Shown here: piece after piece, positions 24,619-34,989 of the stretch
How positions within the stretch are numbered: the stretch's first letter is position 1
Layout: every line of letters begins with the position of its first letter
Assembly: GCA_039619475.1 (NCBI GenBank)
Contig: CM077115.1
Coordinates: forward strand, 447,009,292-447,073,291
From: Icerya purchasi
Lineage: Eukaryota; Arthropoda; Insecta; Hemiptera; Monophlebidae
Direction of reading: 5' to 3'
DNA length: 64,000 bases
Notes under the pieces: generated by a model
Databases searched by the model: none
Told to the model about the DNA's origin: nothing
The model's input: only the letters and a program-made list of their open reading frames with translations
Translations under genes and position numbers: made by a program

Positions 24619-24780
24619 CTCATGGCAAACCAGTCGATGCTACTCAAGAATTAATCGCTATCGGTTTATGTAACATGGGAAATTCATTCGTCCACGGATA
24701 CCCCGGTTCCGGTTCATTGTCTCGTAGTGCTGTTAATAATTCCAGCGGAGTGCGGACACCTCTCGGCGGCCTTTATACAG
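24619..24780 (+). CDS. SLC26A11-like: SLC26A11-like exon e (TM9-TM10 anion-site region)
   Basis: The acceptor is TACTGACATAG and the donor GTAAGA. It encodes HGKPVDATQELIAIGLCNMG, then NSFVHGYPGSGSLSRSAVNN and SSGVRTPLGGLYTG. DATQELIAIGLxNxxGS is one of the most conserved blocks of the family. The GSLSRSAVN segment corresponds to the TM10 half-helix that, with TM3, forms the substrate site in SLC26 structures. The serine/arginine pattern of that site is intact, so no loss of function is apparent. Confidence 0.94.
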
Positions 24781-25319
24781 GTAAGAGTTTTTTGGTTGAT
24801 TTTTTCTTTTTGACTTTGACTTTGAAGCAATTTCTCAAAATCGTATTCTCTTGTCATAAAATTTCCAAGTTTAAAATTATTATTATTCGTGTTTTTTACG
24901 TAAACGTGTTCGAGTAGTTCGGTGTATGCCCGATTTGGCAGAAAATCACTTTTTTAACAGTCTTTACGAAAAAACGCAGCAACGGGACTCCGGAATTTCG
25001 ATCTCTAATTGATGCTATCTGTGCATTATTATCTGTAGTAGAGTTGTGTGACGTTTTTTAGTTACAATCACATGATTGTGTAACCTGTTTTCAACGGAGT
25101 TGGACATAATCGATTACTTTTGGTAATTAATTAAACAATTATTGCCGAAATTGCGACGCTGTTTAACGTATTCGCACGATCAAGATATGCCCATTTCGAT
25201 CCCCACTGCTGCTGTAGGCAACTCCCTAGTGTGATAAGTTGACCTAATCTCCCGTGCTGGCTAGACAAATTGAGATATACTATGATCTGCTGCCAGGTTT
25301 TTATAGTAACAGTTAATAA

Positions 25320-25582
25320 CACGCAAAAGACCACACTTGAAACTGATATTGTGATTGATTTATCGATATTGTGTGCCCGGCTACTGGATATTAACTAACC
25401 CGCATATGATAGTATGCACGTTTGCTATTGCCTTGCACGTGACTATTAGCGGTTATTTAATTATTTTTATAATAATTTTTGTAATAATTTTTGTAATAAT
25501 TTCTGTCGTCGTCTAAGATCGAACTCAAGGCATGCTCGTAACGGAAGTCGAGTGCTCTAACAACTAGGCTATCGCGACGATA
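25320..25582 (-). repeat. tRNA-derived SINE, copy 3 (with head)
   Basis: The minus-strand head at 25505-25580 contains CGATAGCCTAGTTGTTAGAG (A box) and AGTTCGATCTT (degenerate B box). The body contains GTGCAAGGCAATAGCAAAC, matching copy 1. Confidence 0.72.
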
Positions 25583-26461
25583 CATACCGTCGCGAAAATG
25601 ATAATTATTAGTAATTATAATGTCTAATTACAAAGTAGCAATCGGTACTTTACCAAAGGAACAGCGATTTTCTCTTCATCAAGATTAACCAGTCCAATCG
25701 ATTACATACGATATAATAGTACGTTAATATTTAAATATCCGTATGATAATCATGTTTTAATCTTTCAACGATGTACGTTTAGCAATAATAAATAGTACTT
25801 AAATCAATGAAAAGGAAATAAACCAATCATCCCATGTACTGCCGTTCATACTTCTGTTAAAAAACATCATAAACTTGAATATTATTGTAATGTTAATCGT
25901 GTAATTTCATCGTCGCGCATCTTGATGAAGTTTGCGATTCTTCTGGTAAACTGCAGGAATCGATGTCGTAAGCAATTATCGAAAGTAATCCGATTATTTC
26001 CAACTCTGATTGGAAATAAATTACAAACATATGTAATCTTGATATCGCAAGTTCCGTCATTATTATATACATGTGATATCGATTCTCCACCATTTGCTCC
26101 CATGTATACAATTAAAAAGTAACTTACAGTCACTCATTTAGATTATCAAGCAGCCACTATTTAATTAATAAAAGTCCTATCTCTGTGTTCATTAAATCTT
26201 CTCTGCAATTCGTACCAGCAATTTAATTAATACTGGCTCATCAGTGTGGTCTATTATTTATACCTCTCGGTTGAGTATAATACACTTCCCTACCTAGTTA
26301 TTCTACCTCTTTTCGTCGAAGATAATGGAATATTTGATTAGTCTTATACTCAAGCAACCGGTGATAATGCAATATTTATTAATCATCCGTATATTTAATC
26401 ATCTGTACTCCGCGCGTGACAGATAAAAGTAATTGTGTGGAATGTTTTTTTTTTGTCGCAG

Positions 26462-26602
26462 GTATATTAGTGGTTTTGTCGCTGTTGTTCCTAACGCCAT
26501 ACTTCGTTTATATTCCGACTGCCAGTCTAGCAGCCGTTATCATAGCCGCTGTCGTATTCATGATAGAAGTGCGCGTTGTAAAACCGATTTATCGTTCAAA
26601 AA
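26462..26602 (+). CDS. SLC26A11-like: SLC26A11-like exon f (TM11-TM12 region)
   Basis: The acceptor is a T-rich tract ending GTCGCAG. The donor is AAAA|GTACAT, the weakest donor of the set. It encodes ILVVLSLLFLTPYFVYIPTA, then SLAAVIIAAVVFMIE, the conserved 'YIPxAxLAAVIIxAV' block, and a polar turn KPIYRSK. The phase-1 end joins the next exon as K-S-D-L, giving RSKKSDLIPG, which agrees with the family. The ORF runs on past the donor, but that extension has no similarity and is intronic. Confidence 0.9.
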
Positions 26603-27797
26603 GTACATTTTATGATTATTCCTACAAATTATGTGTGCGCGTGTGTGTGTGTATTTTAATTGAATTTTTATTTAAATTACATTAGCTCATTTTGCGAAAT
26701 CTTTTTACCACCAATACACCAGATGTTAACATAAATAAAATACTTTTAAAGCGACTAATTACAAATATAGATATATAAACATATTGTACAGGAATATAAA
26801 AACACGCTACATTATTTCATTTCTAATTATTACGCTAGAAGTCAAATATTGTAAAAAGAGAAAAACTACCCTACGTTTTTATTAAAAATGGTTGATCATA
26901 TAAAATATTGTACCTGGTAACTGGTTTGCAATACAACAATTGATGAACTAACTGGTTTTCTTTCAATCGCAAGTTCTTTAATATGTGATTTTTTTCATTT
27001 ATCGCGTAATTCTTCATCTTTCATTATCTTTCTTTCATTCTTTCTTTCTTCTGAAATGTGTATTTTCATCCGGTCCGAATATTCGATATGCCAACATTTC
27101 CAGCTTCTTTTATCTTGACCTTTTTCGTAATATATTTAGTTTTTCTTCAGCTTTTTCGTTTTAACATTACTCTGTTACATATCATTATTTCAAGTACTTT
27201 TATTTTATCTTCTTCGATTTCGTCTAATCACAGATGTTTCTGATTTCTTTAGAAACGCTATGCATTATGTAACGTATCAATGAATTTTTTTCTTGCTGTT
27301 ACTTTTATCTTCATACTAATATAAAATCCCCTGCATTTTTTCTTATAAGACTTTCCACGCATATTCGCAATATAGTCCCCCACTAAGGTTAAAATTCTTC
27401 CCGGATAAGAGTTTCGATCTTTTCTTCATCTGGTCATTGTTTGCTCGTGTATGCTATAATTTGTTACTTCGCTATTACGCATCTTTTTTATATCGATATT
27501 TAGTTGACATTTTTTCTAGATTACATTATTCAGTGTTCTCAGCAACATCCCCTTCACTGTAATCACTATATCCGCTGCACATCTTAGTATATTAAATAAG
27601 CGTCGTCGTTTCTTCCGTGCTGCACAAACTATAAATTCAAAAATGACGTAGTCAATTAAAACGGACTTTTCCGTATTTGTAACACCTGAGAGTGCCCCAT
27701 AAGAGAAATTTCTCATATATAGACGACGCAAACATTAAATCAAGAACAATATTGGATAAATCTAAATGGTATTCATACTCATGTTCGAGCGAGCTAG
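26603..27797. other. Intron sequence, nothing recognised
   Basis: AT-rich, with pyrimidine-rich tracts; no supported feature. Confidence 0.4.
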
Positions 27798-27829
<32 letters not shown>

Positions 27830-27840
27830 TATATATATAC

Positions 27841-27887
<47 letters not shown>
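27798..27887. repeat. (AAT)n and (TA)n compound microsatellite
   Basis: About nine AAT units, then interrupted TA repeats, ending at the TA used by the Tc1 element. Confidence 0.9.
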
Positions 27888-27888
<1 letters not shown>

Positions 27889-29559
27889 TCAGTGAGTGAC
27901 ATTAATCGTTGAACAACACGCGTTGAGGTGAGGAAAGTCCTATACCTTGGTAATGGCTGAATGAAATATGCGACTGTTGTGTGAAACGAAGAGAATATAT
28001 CGAAGAGTCACCAAAATTTGAACGAGTTCAATGCAACAGATCGGAAGTTAGAGCAGCACGTGTGAAAGTGCGACGAAATGACGCGTTACATTAATCACGT
28101 TGAACAGGTAAGAAAGGCCGAGTGCGAAGGAAGTAATGAGGTTTTCCGGGGTGCGTCAGATTCATACAGTGTGAGTGTACCTACGTAGGAACCAGTGCAT
28201 GAAAAGATTTCGCTGTGAAATAGTGTAGATTCGTCACGATTCAAAAAAGTATGCTTGGTATACGAAAAAAATGTCGCGTAGAGGCCAACATAGCTCTCTT
28301 GTGGTCCGTAAACTTGTAATTTCGAACTATGAGGAAGGTTTATCGAGACCTCAAATATCGAAGTTACTAAATATTCAGCGAATCACCGTATACGTACTAT
28401 TTTACGGCGCTTCAAATAGGAAAATTGCATCCATTCAATTCTGCAAAAAAGACAACCGAAAAAATTAACTAAGACTGATGAATGCTGGATCAGGCGGAAA
28501 ATCTCCAAAACTCCGCAGGTAAGCGCATCACAATTAAGTCGTGAACTAGCCCAAAGAGCAGGTGTAACAATTTCGGCCGTAGCTATACGCCGAGCAGTGA
28601 AAAGAATGGGCTATTTTTCACGAACTGCTCGTAGAAAACCCTAGGGACATTAGTGCAGCGAACAAACAAAAGCGTTTCGAGTTCGCAAAAAAGTAGCAAT
28701 TCGAAAAACGTTTTGGCGTGATGTCCTTTTTACGGATGAATCGAAGTTCAACTTATTTGGCAGTGATGGGAAAGTCAAAGTATGGCGTAAACCCAATACG
28801 GTACTGAAAAGTAAAACTTAACTGTCTCAATAAAACACGGTGATGGCAATATTAAAGTATGGGGTTGTTTTTCTACAAATGTCGTGTAGGTGCATTGGAG
28901 TTTATCTCAGGGAATATGGATGCGACTTTGTACAGTGAGATCCTGAAAAAGAATCTTTGTCGCAGTGCGGAGAAGTTGGGAATCCCAAGTTTGTTTCGCT
29001 TGTACCAGGATAACGACTCGAAGCATTGAGCGGCTCTTATAGAACTCTGTTCGAAGGTCCTCGAAACGCCGCCACAGTCCCGAGACAGTAACATCCAATT
29101 GAGCACCTGTGGGATTATTTAGACCGCAAAGTTCGATAGAGGTCGATCTCGAACATGCATGAATTGAAAGATCACCTACAAGAAGAATGGACAAAGATTC
29201 CGGTACAGTACTTAGAGAAGTTGGTTTTTTCCATGCCGCGAAGGCTTAAAGCCGTTGTGGAGGCCGAAAAGGTGGTCATACGTAAGTTCCCACCTGCCGT
29301 ACTAGACGGAAGAATTTTTCCATGATTTGGAATGTGTTCAGCGAGTAATGCGACGCGTGATTTCCCCATTTTTTGTTCTTCAGAACCGAAGCTGTGTTTA
29401 ATTTTGGTTTTCCGATTTTTTGGTTTCTGTACATGTGTAAGAGATTCTCCGTTTTGTTATGCGCCTAAAAAGAATTCAGAATCGACCTTTTTTTCTTTCA
29501 TTTTTTTGTGAATTTTCATTTCGATCCGCATTGTTTAAAGATTAATGTCACTCTCACTG
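27888..29559 (+). mobile_element. Tc1-like element, degenerate transposase
   Basis: TA flanks lie at 27886-27887 and 29560-29561. The ends are CTCAGTGAGTGACATTAATC and, inverted, CAGTGAGAGTGACATTAATC; length 1672 bp, normal for Tc1. The frames in order are MSRRGQHSSLVVRKLVISNY (HTH), VSASQLSRELAQRAGVTISA, FWRDVLFTDESKFNLF (first Asp), VWGCFS, FRLYQDNDSKH (second Asp) and a worn C-terminus. Several frameshifts and stops make it a pseudogene. Confidence 0.85.
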
Positions 29560-29565
29560 TATATA

Positions 29566-30630
29566 CAGGGTGATTAAAATTAAAGTTCAATTTTCAAAAC
29601 GCTATAAAAAAAGAGCCACGGATCAGAATGACGTAAAATTCGAACGGAATATTATTGACAAATGGGAAAAGCGGAAGATTCAAGAAAAAACAGTTGTTTT
29701 TTTTGTTTTGTTTTTTTTTTTTTTGGCTCATCGACCAGGGACGAACCTTGCCCAGAAACAATTGGCGCTGTAAGCGTCATAATTTAAAAGAGTTCGACTA
29801 CAAATGTCAAATGAATCGTAAAACAACGACTAAGGTGTAAGTTAAAGGTTAAACTAACTGTACTGTTCAGTGTGCATGGCTGTACAAGTGTGATACTGTT
29901 AGTTATGTAAGCCTATCCACTACGGCATGGTCATATCACATCGCATGGAAAAAATCGGTTATTAATTGTCCTGAGGTTAAAAACCGCATAAAAAGCATCA
30001 ATCAAATTGGTTTTTAAATTTCGTGAGACTAGCGCAAAACATGTTCAATATGCTGTCCACCGTTTTCTGCAACAAGTTTAAAAAAAGCGGGGGAAACAGC
30101 GGGACAGTTAAAACCCGATTTTTCCCATCCGATGTGATATGACCTAGCCGTAGTGGAAGGGCTTACATAACTAACAGTATCACACCTGTGCAGCCCTTTT
30201 CTGTGTGAGATCCCTGGTTAACGAGCCAAAAAAAAAAAACAACAAAAAAACTTTTTTTCCCTTGTGACATCCGCTCGCCCCCTTTGCCAATAATATTCCG
30301 TTCAAATTTAACGTCAATCTGATCAGTGGTTCTTTTTCTATAGCGTTTTGAAACTTGATCTGTACAGCCACGCACACTGAACATTACAGCTGTTGTTTTA
30401 CGATTCATTTGACATTTGTAGTCAAACCCTATTAAATTACGATGCTTACAGCGCCAATTGTTTCTGAGAAAGGTCCCTGGTCGACGATACAAAAAAAAAA
30501 AAAAAAAAACAAAAAAAAACTTTTTTTTCTAATGCCATCCGCTTTTCCCATTTGTCAATAATATTCCGTTCAAATTTGACGTCATTCTGATCCGTGGTTC
30601 TTTTTTTATAGCATTTTGAAAATTGAACTT
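29566..30630. mobile_element. Nested/rearranged foldback element, relative of 1479-2205
   Basis: The left end CAGGGTGATTAAAATT follows TATA directly beside the Tc1 element. An outer arm pair (29566-29885 and 30348-30630) shares an internal segment absent from the 1479 copy: CAATTGGCGCTGTAAGC, then TCAAATGAATCGTAAAAC. An inner set (29876-30347) matches the arms and loop of the 1479 copy. The right outer end is lost beyond AATTGAACTT. The loop lies at 29968-30106. No transposase frame is present. Confidence 0.75.
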
Positions 30631-30769
30631 TTTTTTTTTTAAACTTGGCCTAGTTGTAAATACCATTTGGCCACTAACTATTCATTAAATTAAACCAGTC
30701 TCTACTTCTTTTTGGCCACCCGCTAAGAATCGAACTCTTGACCACTATCTCAACACAAGAAATGCCAAA

Positions 30770-31360
30770 CTGAGGCACTATAAAACTGTGATCAGACCAG
30801 ACGCATTATATGCAGCGGAAGGCTTAACAATGAACAGAAAAGGATTAAATGAGCAATTTGAAATCACAGAAAGAAAGATCGTAAGAAGAATACTGGGACC
30901 AGTGAAACAAGGTGGAAAATATATAGAAAGGAGCAACCAGGAAATATACCAACATGTGGAAAGCATCACTACCGAGATCCGGAAAAGAATAATTCGATTC
31001 TACGGGCATGTGCAAAGGATGGAGCCGAGCAGGTTCACCGGAAGGTTGTTCAGTTACATGCGAAAGCTAAAAATAAACGGTACGTGGTACACAGAGACCA
31101 AAAAAAGACCTGGATGAACTGACGATTACGCTTGAAGATATAGAACAGCGATCAACGTTAAAGAAGAAATTATTTGACTGCAAAAGATTCGCGGAGAAAC
31201 GTAAAGGAAGAACTGGCATTCTGTGGATCGAAGAAAGAAAAAAAAGACACAGTGAAAGAATGAAAGCAGTATGGAAAGAGAGGAAGAAGAATGGCAGAAC
31301 CGGTTGACAACGTAGTCCGCCAGTGGCTAATTCGAAATAATAATAATAATTTATTAAATA
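30770..31360 (+). pseudogene. RTE-type LINE 3' end
   Basis: The + frame at 30788 reads MIRPDALYAAEGLTMNRKGL, FEITERKIVRRILGPVKQG and IIRFYGHVQRMEPSRFTGRL, and later DIEQRSTLKKKLFD. This is the C-terminus of endonuclease-reverse-transcriptases (VIRPTxLYGSExW ... ERKIxRxIxGP ... LGHVxRM). It ends at a (TAA)n tail near 31337-31352. The 110-residue frame is open but has no catalytic part. Confidence 0.75.
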
Positions 31361-31567
31361 ATTGTAATGGATACCATAAGGCCAAAGCTGTTGTATGGGT
31401 GCCCAGACACTTATTATCGTTTATTATATTAATATAAGGTACAAGATCATATTATCGTCCGATCTTACACACTAAAACTATTAATATTATTATACATGAC
31501 GGTATATATATATATATATAGGAACAACAAAGCTATACAAAACCAACAAACACAAAGAAAAGGTATA

Positions 31568-32874
31568 CATAGTACGGCCAGAAGTTCTGTCAGTACTTTA
31601 AACGCGAATTACGACATAACAGAATAATGGAGATGCAATAAAAATTATATTTTCGAAAAGTAGATGAAAAAATCTACAAAAGTGCATACAAATTATTCAA
31701 AATGTCCGCCTTCAGCAGTGATACATTTACGAAGACGTCATGGCCATTCGTCTACGGAATTACGAATTGTGTCCAATGGGAAATTCTTTACAGTTTTCCT
31801 GATATAGATTTTTTGAATGAGTCGACATTTTGGTAACTTTTCGCGCATGCTACCGCTTCTATCTTTTTCCAGAGAGAGAGAGCGAGACTAATCTAACGGA
31901 TTTAAGTCGAGGCTACCACTTGGCCAGTCTTCTGCTTTGATAAAATCAGGAAGATTGTGTTGAAGCCAGATTTGGGCCATTTTCGCTTTATATCTTGCTG
32001 AAAAATCCACCGGCATGCCTCAAACATCTTCCTATTCACAGGTTTAACCACCGCGTTTAACATTTTTTTGGTACACAAGCGTAGAGGTTTTGACGCCAGC
32101 TTCGCAAAAGTAAACGTCTGTGACAGCTTTCTTCCAATTGACACCCGACCATACTATGAGCCGGATGATGCTCACATTGAACGCAAGGTGCTTTATCCAG
32201 TGCTTCGATAGACCACTTAGCATCTATACGGTGTGACATTTTGTTTATTAAACGACTCTTGCGCAGTAAATATTTTTTCATCTGTGAACAGGATATCGCG
32301 ATAAGTGCCGCTACCGTACAAGCGCAACAAATTCCGAGTTCGAACGCGCCTAATTTTCAACAGGTGCCGAGCGTACCGTTTATATGCGCAAAAACCTAAA
32401 TCTTTGTTCAAAATGCACGATACAGTGTGAGGAGCGAGATTCATCTCTCGAGATAGGATTGTTTGTTTCCGCTCAGGATTGCGCATTATCCTTGTACGAA
32501 CAGCGTTCGTCGCTTGTTTCGTTCGTACAGGACACGGACGGTTTGACCCGATCATCGAGTTTGTTTAATTTCCATCGTTGCAATTGTACGAAACATAAAC
32601 CTTTCATTGATACACCGAGCGATTTCAAGGTTGTATGAATCTTCGTTGATTGTCATACTGAAATAATGCGATTACTGCAACACTTTTTTCATAAATGCTC
32701 CACTGTGACGTACTCACTCGCTTCATACAAGCAGACTACCGACCCTTTGCTGTTGTTACTGAATACTAATCTCGTATACACTACATCTAAGCAGTGCTAC
32801 CATTTCTCTACACTCAAAACTTTTCTTTTTCCACGCGTTCGAATTTTGCTGACAGAACTTATGGCCGTACTGTG
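31568..32874 (-). mobile_element. DD37D-type mariner-like element, minus strand, broken
   Basis: Inverted ends of 26 bp with two mismatches (left CATAGTACGGCCAGAAG, right inverted CACAGTACGGCCATAAG), TA on both sides, 1307 bp. Minus frames: TKQATNAVRTRIMRNPERKQ, TILSREMNLAPHTVSCIL, ILFTDEKIFTAQESFNKQN (first Asp), RWIFQQD (second), EDWPSGSLDLNPLD (third) and FPLDTIRNSVDEWP ... GGHFE at the C-terminus. Frameshifts separate these blocks, and bases are missing after the second Asp. Confidence 0.85.
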
Positions 32875-33116
32875 TAAACATAAATCTTTGTAAAATCAAT
32901 GTCTTTTCCTATTATTATACTCCTATATAGGCTTTCGATCTTATACATTATAATTATTAATATTATTATACAGAATGATATATACGAATAGCAAAGCGAA
33001 CATAATCCAATCTAGACTATACAAAACCATCAAACGGAAAGAAAAGTATAAAAATAAAATCTTTGTAAAATCCACTATTACCTTACCCTATTGTTATATA
33101 CACGCGTTCGATCTTA

Positions 33117-33120
33117 TACA

Positions 33121-33158
<38 letters not shown>

Positions 33159-33460
33159 CCGGAACGCCAACCAAGATCAATGACCCGTCATCGAAGAATT
33201 ACGAACAAGGAATAAATTTTAATATATAGAGAAATAGAACATCTGGTGAAGAAAAGGAATGTAGGAAGCACAAAAAGGAGTAGGCAGTTTAAGGCGTAAG
33301 AACTTAATTTATAGAAGGGAACACTCCTGCATAAGAAGAGAACATTCAAAAAGAATATGCTCGTGATCGGAGAAATGAAAAATACAACGTGGAGAAGAAA
33401 CAATAGAAAAACGAAAAAGAGTTGGAATAAGACAATTATTGTTGAAACGAAGACGTGCTT
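33117..33460 (-). pseudogene. LINE 3' end with Cys/His knuckle, A-tail and (TA)n
   Basis: The minus-strand frame reads KARLRFNNNCLIPTLFRFSI, then SSPRCIFHFSDHEHILFECS and LLMQECSLL, a clean C-x-H-x-H-x-C terminal knuckle. Its 3' end runs into an A-tail and TA repeat (33117-33158 on +). Confidence 0.68.
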
Positions 33461-34156
33461 TATCTTATACATTGTAACTATTAATATTGGCTATACAGAA
33501 CAATACATACGAATAACAATGCGGTTATACTGCTAAAATAAAAGCACCGTTCTCATGATCTGCCTTTTTCTGTTGCATTAAACGTTTTTTTTTTTGGATA
33601 TTTTTACATGTCGCCCTGCCCTATTTTGATTTTGCAATTTTTTTATTATTCTTTTAATGTTTTTATTGTTAACATCTTAATTAAATTCGATTCATCCCCT
33701 GACGGCCTTATTTTATTCTATTAGTTTAAGTTTTCTCTATCTTAATTACCGTTTTTTCATGATCTCAGCTTTTATAATTAATTTTTTCGCCACCTGTTTC
33801 GATCGTTTGTAAACATATTGAAATGTTCAGAAAAATGCGGTGAAAACGTTACAGTAATTATTCAATCGCAAACAATTCGCGATACATTTTTCTAAGGTCT
33901 CTTTGACTTTTTCATCTCCCATTCTAAAAAACTGTATAAATATATCAATTTTTTTCCCTCCCGTATAGAAAAATTAATTTAAAAAAAAACAAAAAAAAAC
34001 ATTGCAAGTTAAATCAAAAATCATATAATAATTGCACTTGTACCACACAGCAAACCATAATGATAATACAATTGTAGTAGATGAATGCGTGATAATGATA
34101 ACATTATAACTTTTTAGGTAAATAAACTAACATAATTTTACATGCGGTCTGTTTAG

Positions 34157-34302
34157 AGAGCGACCTTATACCTGGACTGGCAACATTCATCGCGTGCCTG
34201 ATTCTACGGCTTGAAATCGGCATTCTGGTAGGAATAGGCTTGAACTTAATATCCATCTTATACCATGCTGCAAGGCCTAAAATTTCAATTGAAATACATA
34301 CG
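34157..34302 (+). CDS. SLC26A11-like: SLC26A11-like exon g (TM13-TM14, end of membrane domain)
   Basis: The acceptor is TCTGTTTAG and the donor GTAAGT; two bases complete the split lysine and the exon ends in phase 0. It encodes SDLIPGLATFIACLILRLEI, then GILVGIGLNLISILYHAARP and KISIEIHT. Two hydrophobic segments are followed by the arginine-proline turn that leads into STAS. The 7.55-kb intron before it carries a Tc1-like element, a foldback element, a mariner and LINE pieces. The 7.07-kb intron after it carries the Penelope-like pair, another Tc1 and a LINE. Confidence 0.92.
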
Positions 34303-34535
34303 GTAAGTGAGTGACTATTTTGAAGTTTTCGGTGAGCATTACAAAAACAATACGAAAAATTTATTTAAACAAAATAATTTCCTGCTTTACGATAACAATA
34401 TGATGGTAGCGGGATTTCTATTTATTAATATGTATTATTATGACGGTGGAAAAGTTTATTTCTTTTGAAACGTTTGAAGAAACTTTTAACCATGATGAAA
34501 ATTATTTTTTATTTTTTTTCGGGAGGGCCTTTAAA

Positions 34536-34960
34536 CCCAAATTCGAATAATTTACGGACGACAACTGTGTTTAGAAAAAAAGAAATATATTTATTTCAAA
34601 AATATAGAACGCTTAACGTTTCGGTCAACTTATACTGACCATCATCAGGAGCGAACCAAAACACCCGAATGCAAACATCGATGGTCCACAATAGCGACAG
34701 AAATAGATAAAAAACTAACATTAAATCACGGAAAACCCAAACCTAAAAAATACCTAAACAAAAGAAAAATAAACAACCAAAAACCGCCAACAAAAACAAA
34801 AGGAAGAGGATACAGGATAAAATACAACCGGTGAAACTCAAAAAAACACTCAACGAAAAGAAAATTATTCGTCGTGTGTTTTGTGTCTTTGTTTCAGAAT
34901 TTTGACGTGAAACAACGTCCTTTTAAAATTGCTCGTGAAACGAAATCGTGCAACGCTATT
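34536..34960 (-). repeat. Penelope-like terminal repeat, left arm (inverted)
   Basis: Inverse of 36795-37220. It carries the inverse of TTGACCGAAACGTTAAGCG, which recurs in Penelope-like elements, and a CTGATGA...GAAAC core at 34618-34648 (minus strand). Confidence 0.6.
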
Positions 34961-34989
34961 ATTTTTCACCGTACATATATTTATATATA

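Larger units (their letters stand above)
31440..33540 (+). repeat. Degenerate tandem repeat (unit about 170 bp), interrupted by a mariner and a LINE
   Basis: Units begin near 31455, 32935, 33107 and 33465 with CGATCTTAYACA and continue with ATTAATATTATTATACA, then CTATACAAAACCA and AATCTTTGTAAAATC. The first unit is split by the mariner at 31568-32874 and the third by a minus-strand LINE piece. The units diverge by small indels. Confidence 0.7.

Noticed and set aside
26603..26685. Continuation of exon f past its donor
   Set aside because: The extension (after RSK) shows no SLC26 similarity, whereas splicing to 34157 restores RSKKSDLIPG in phase.
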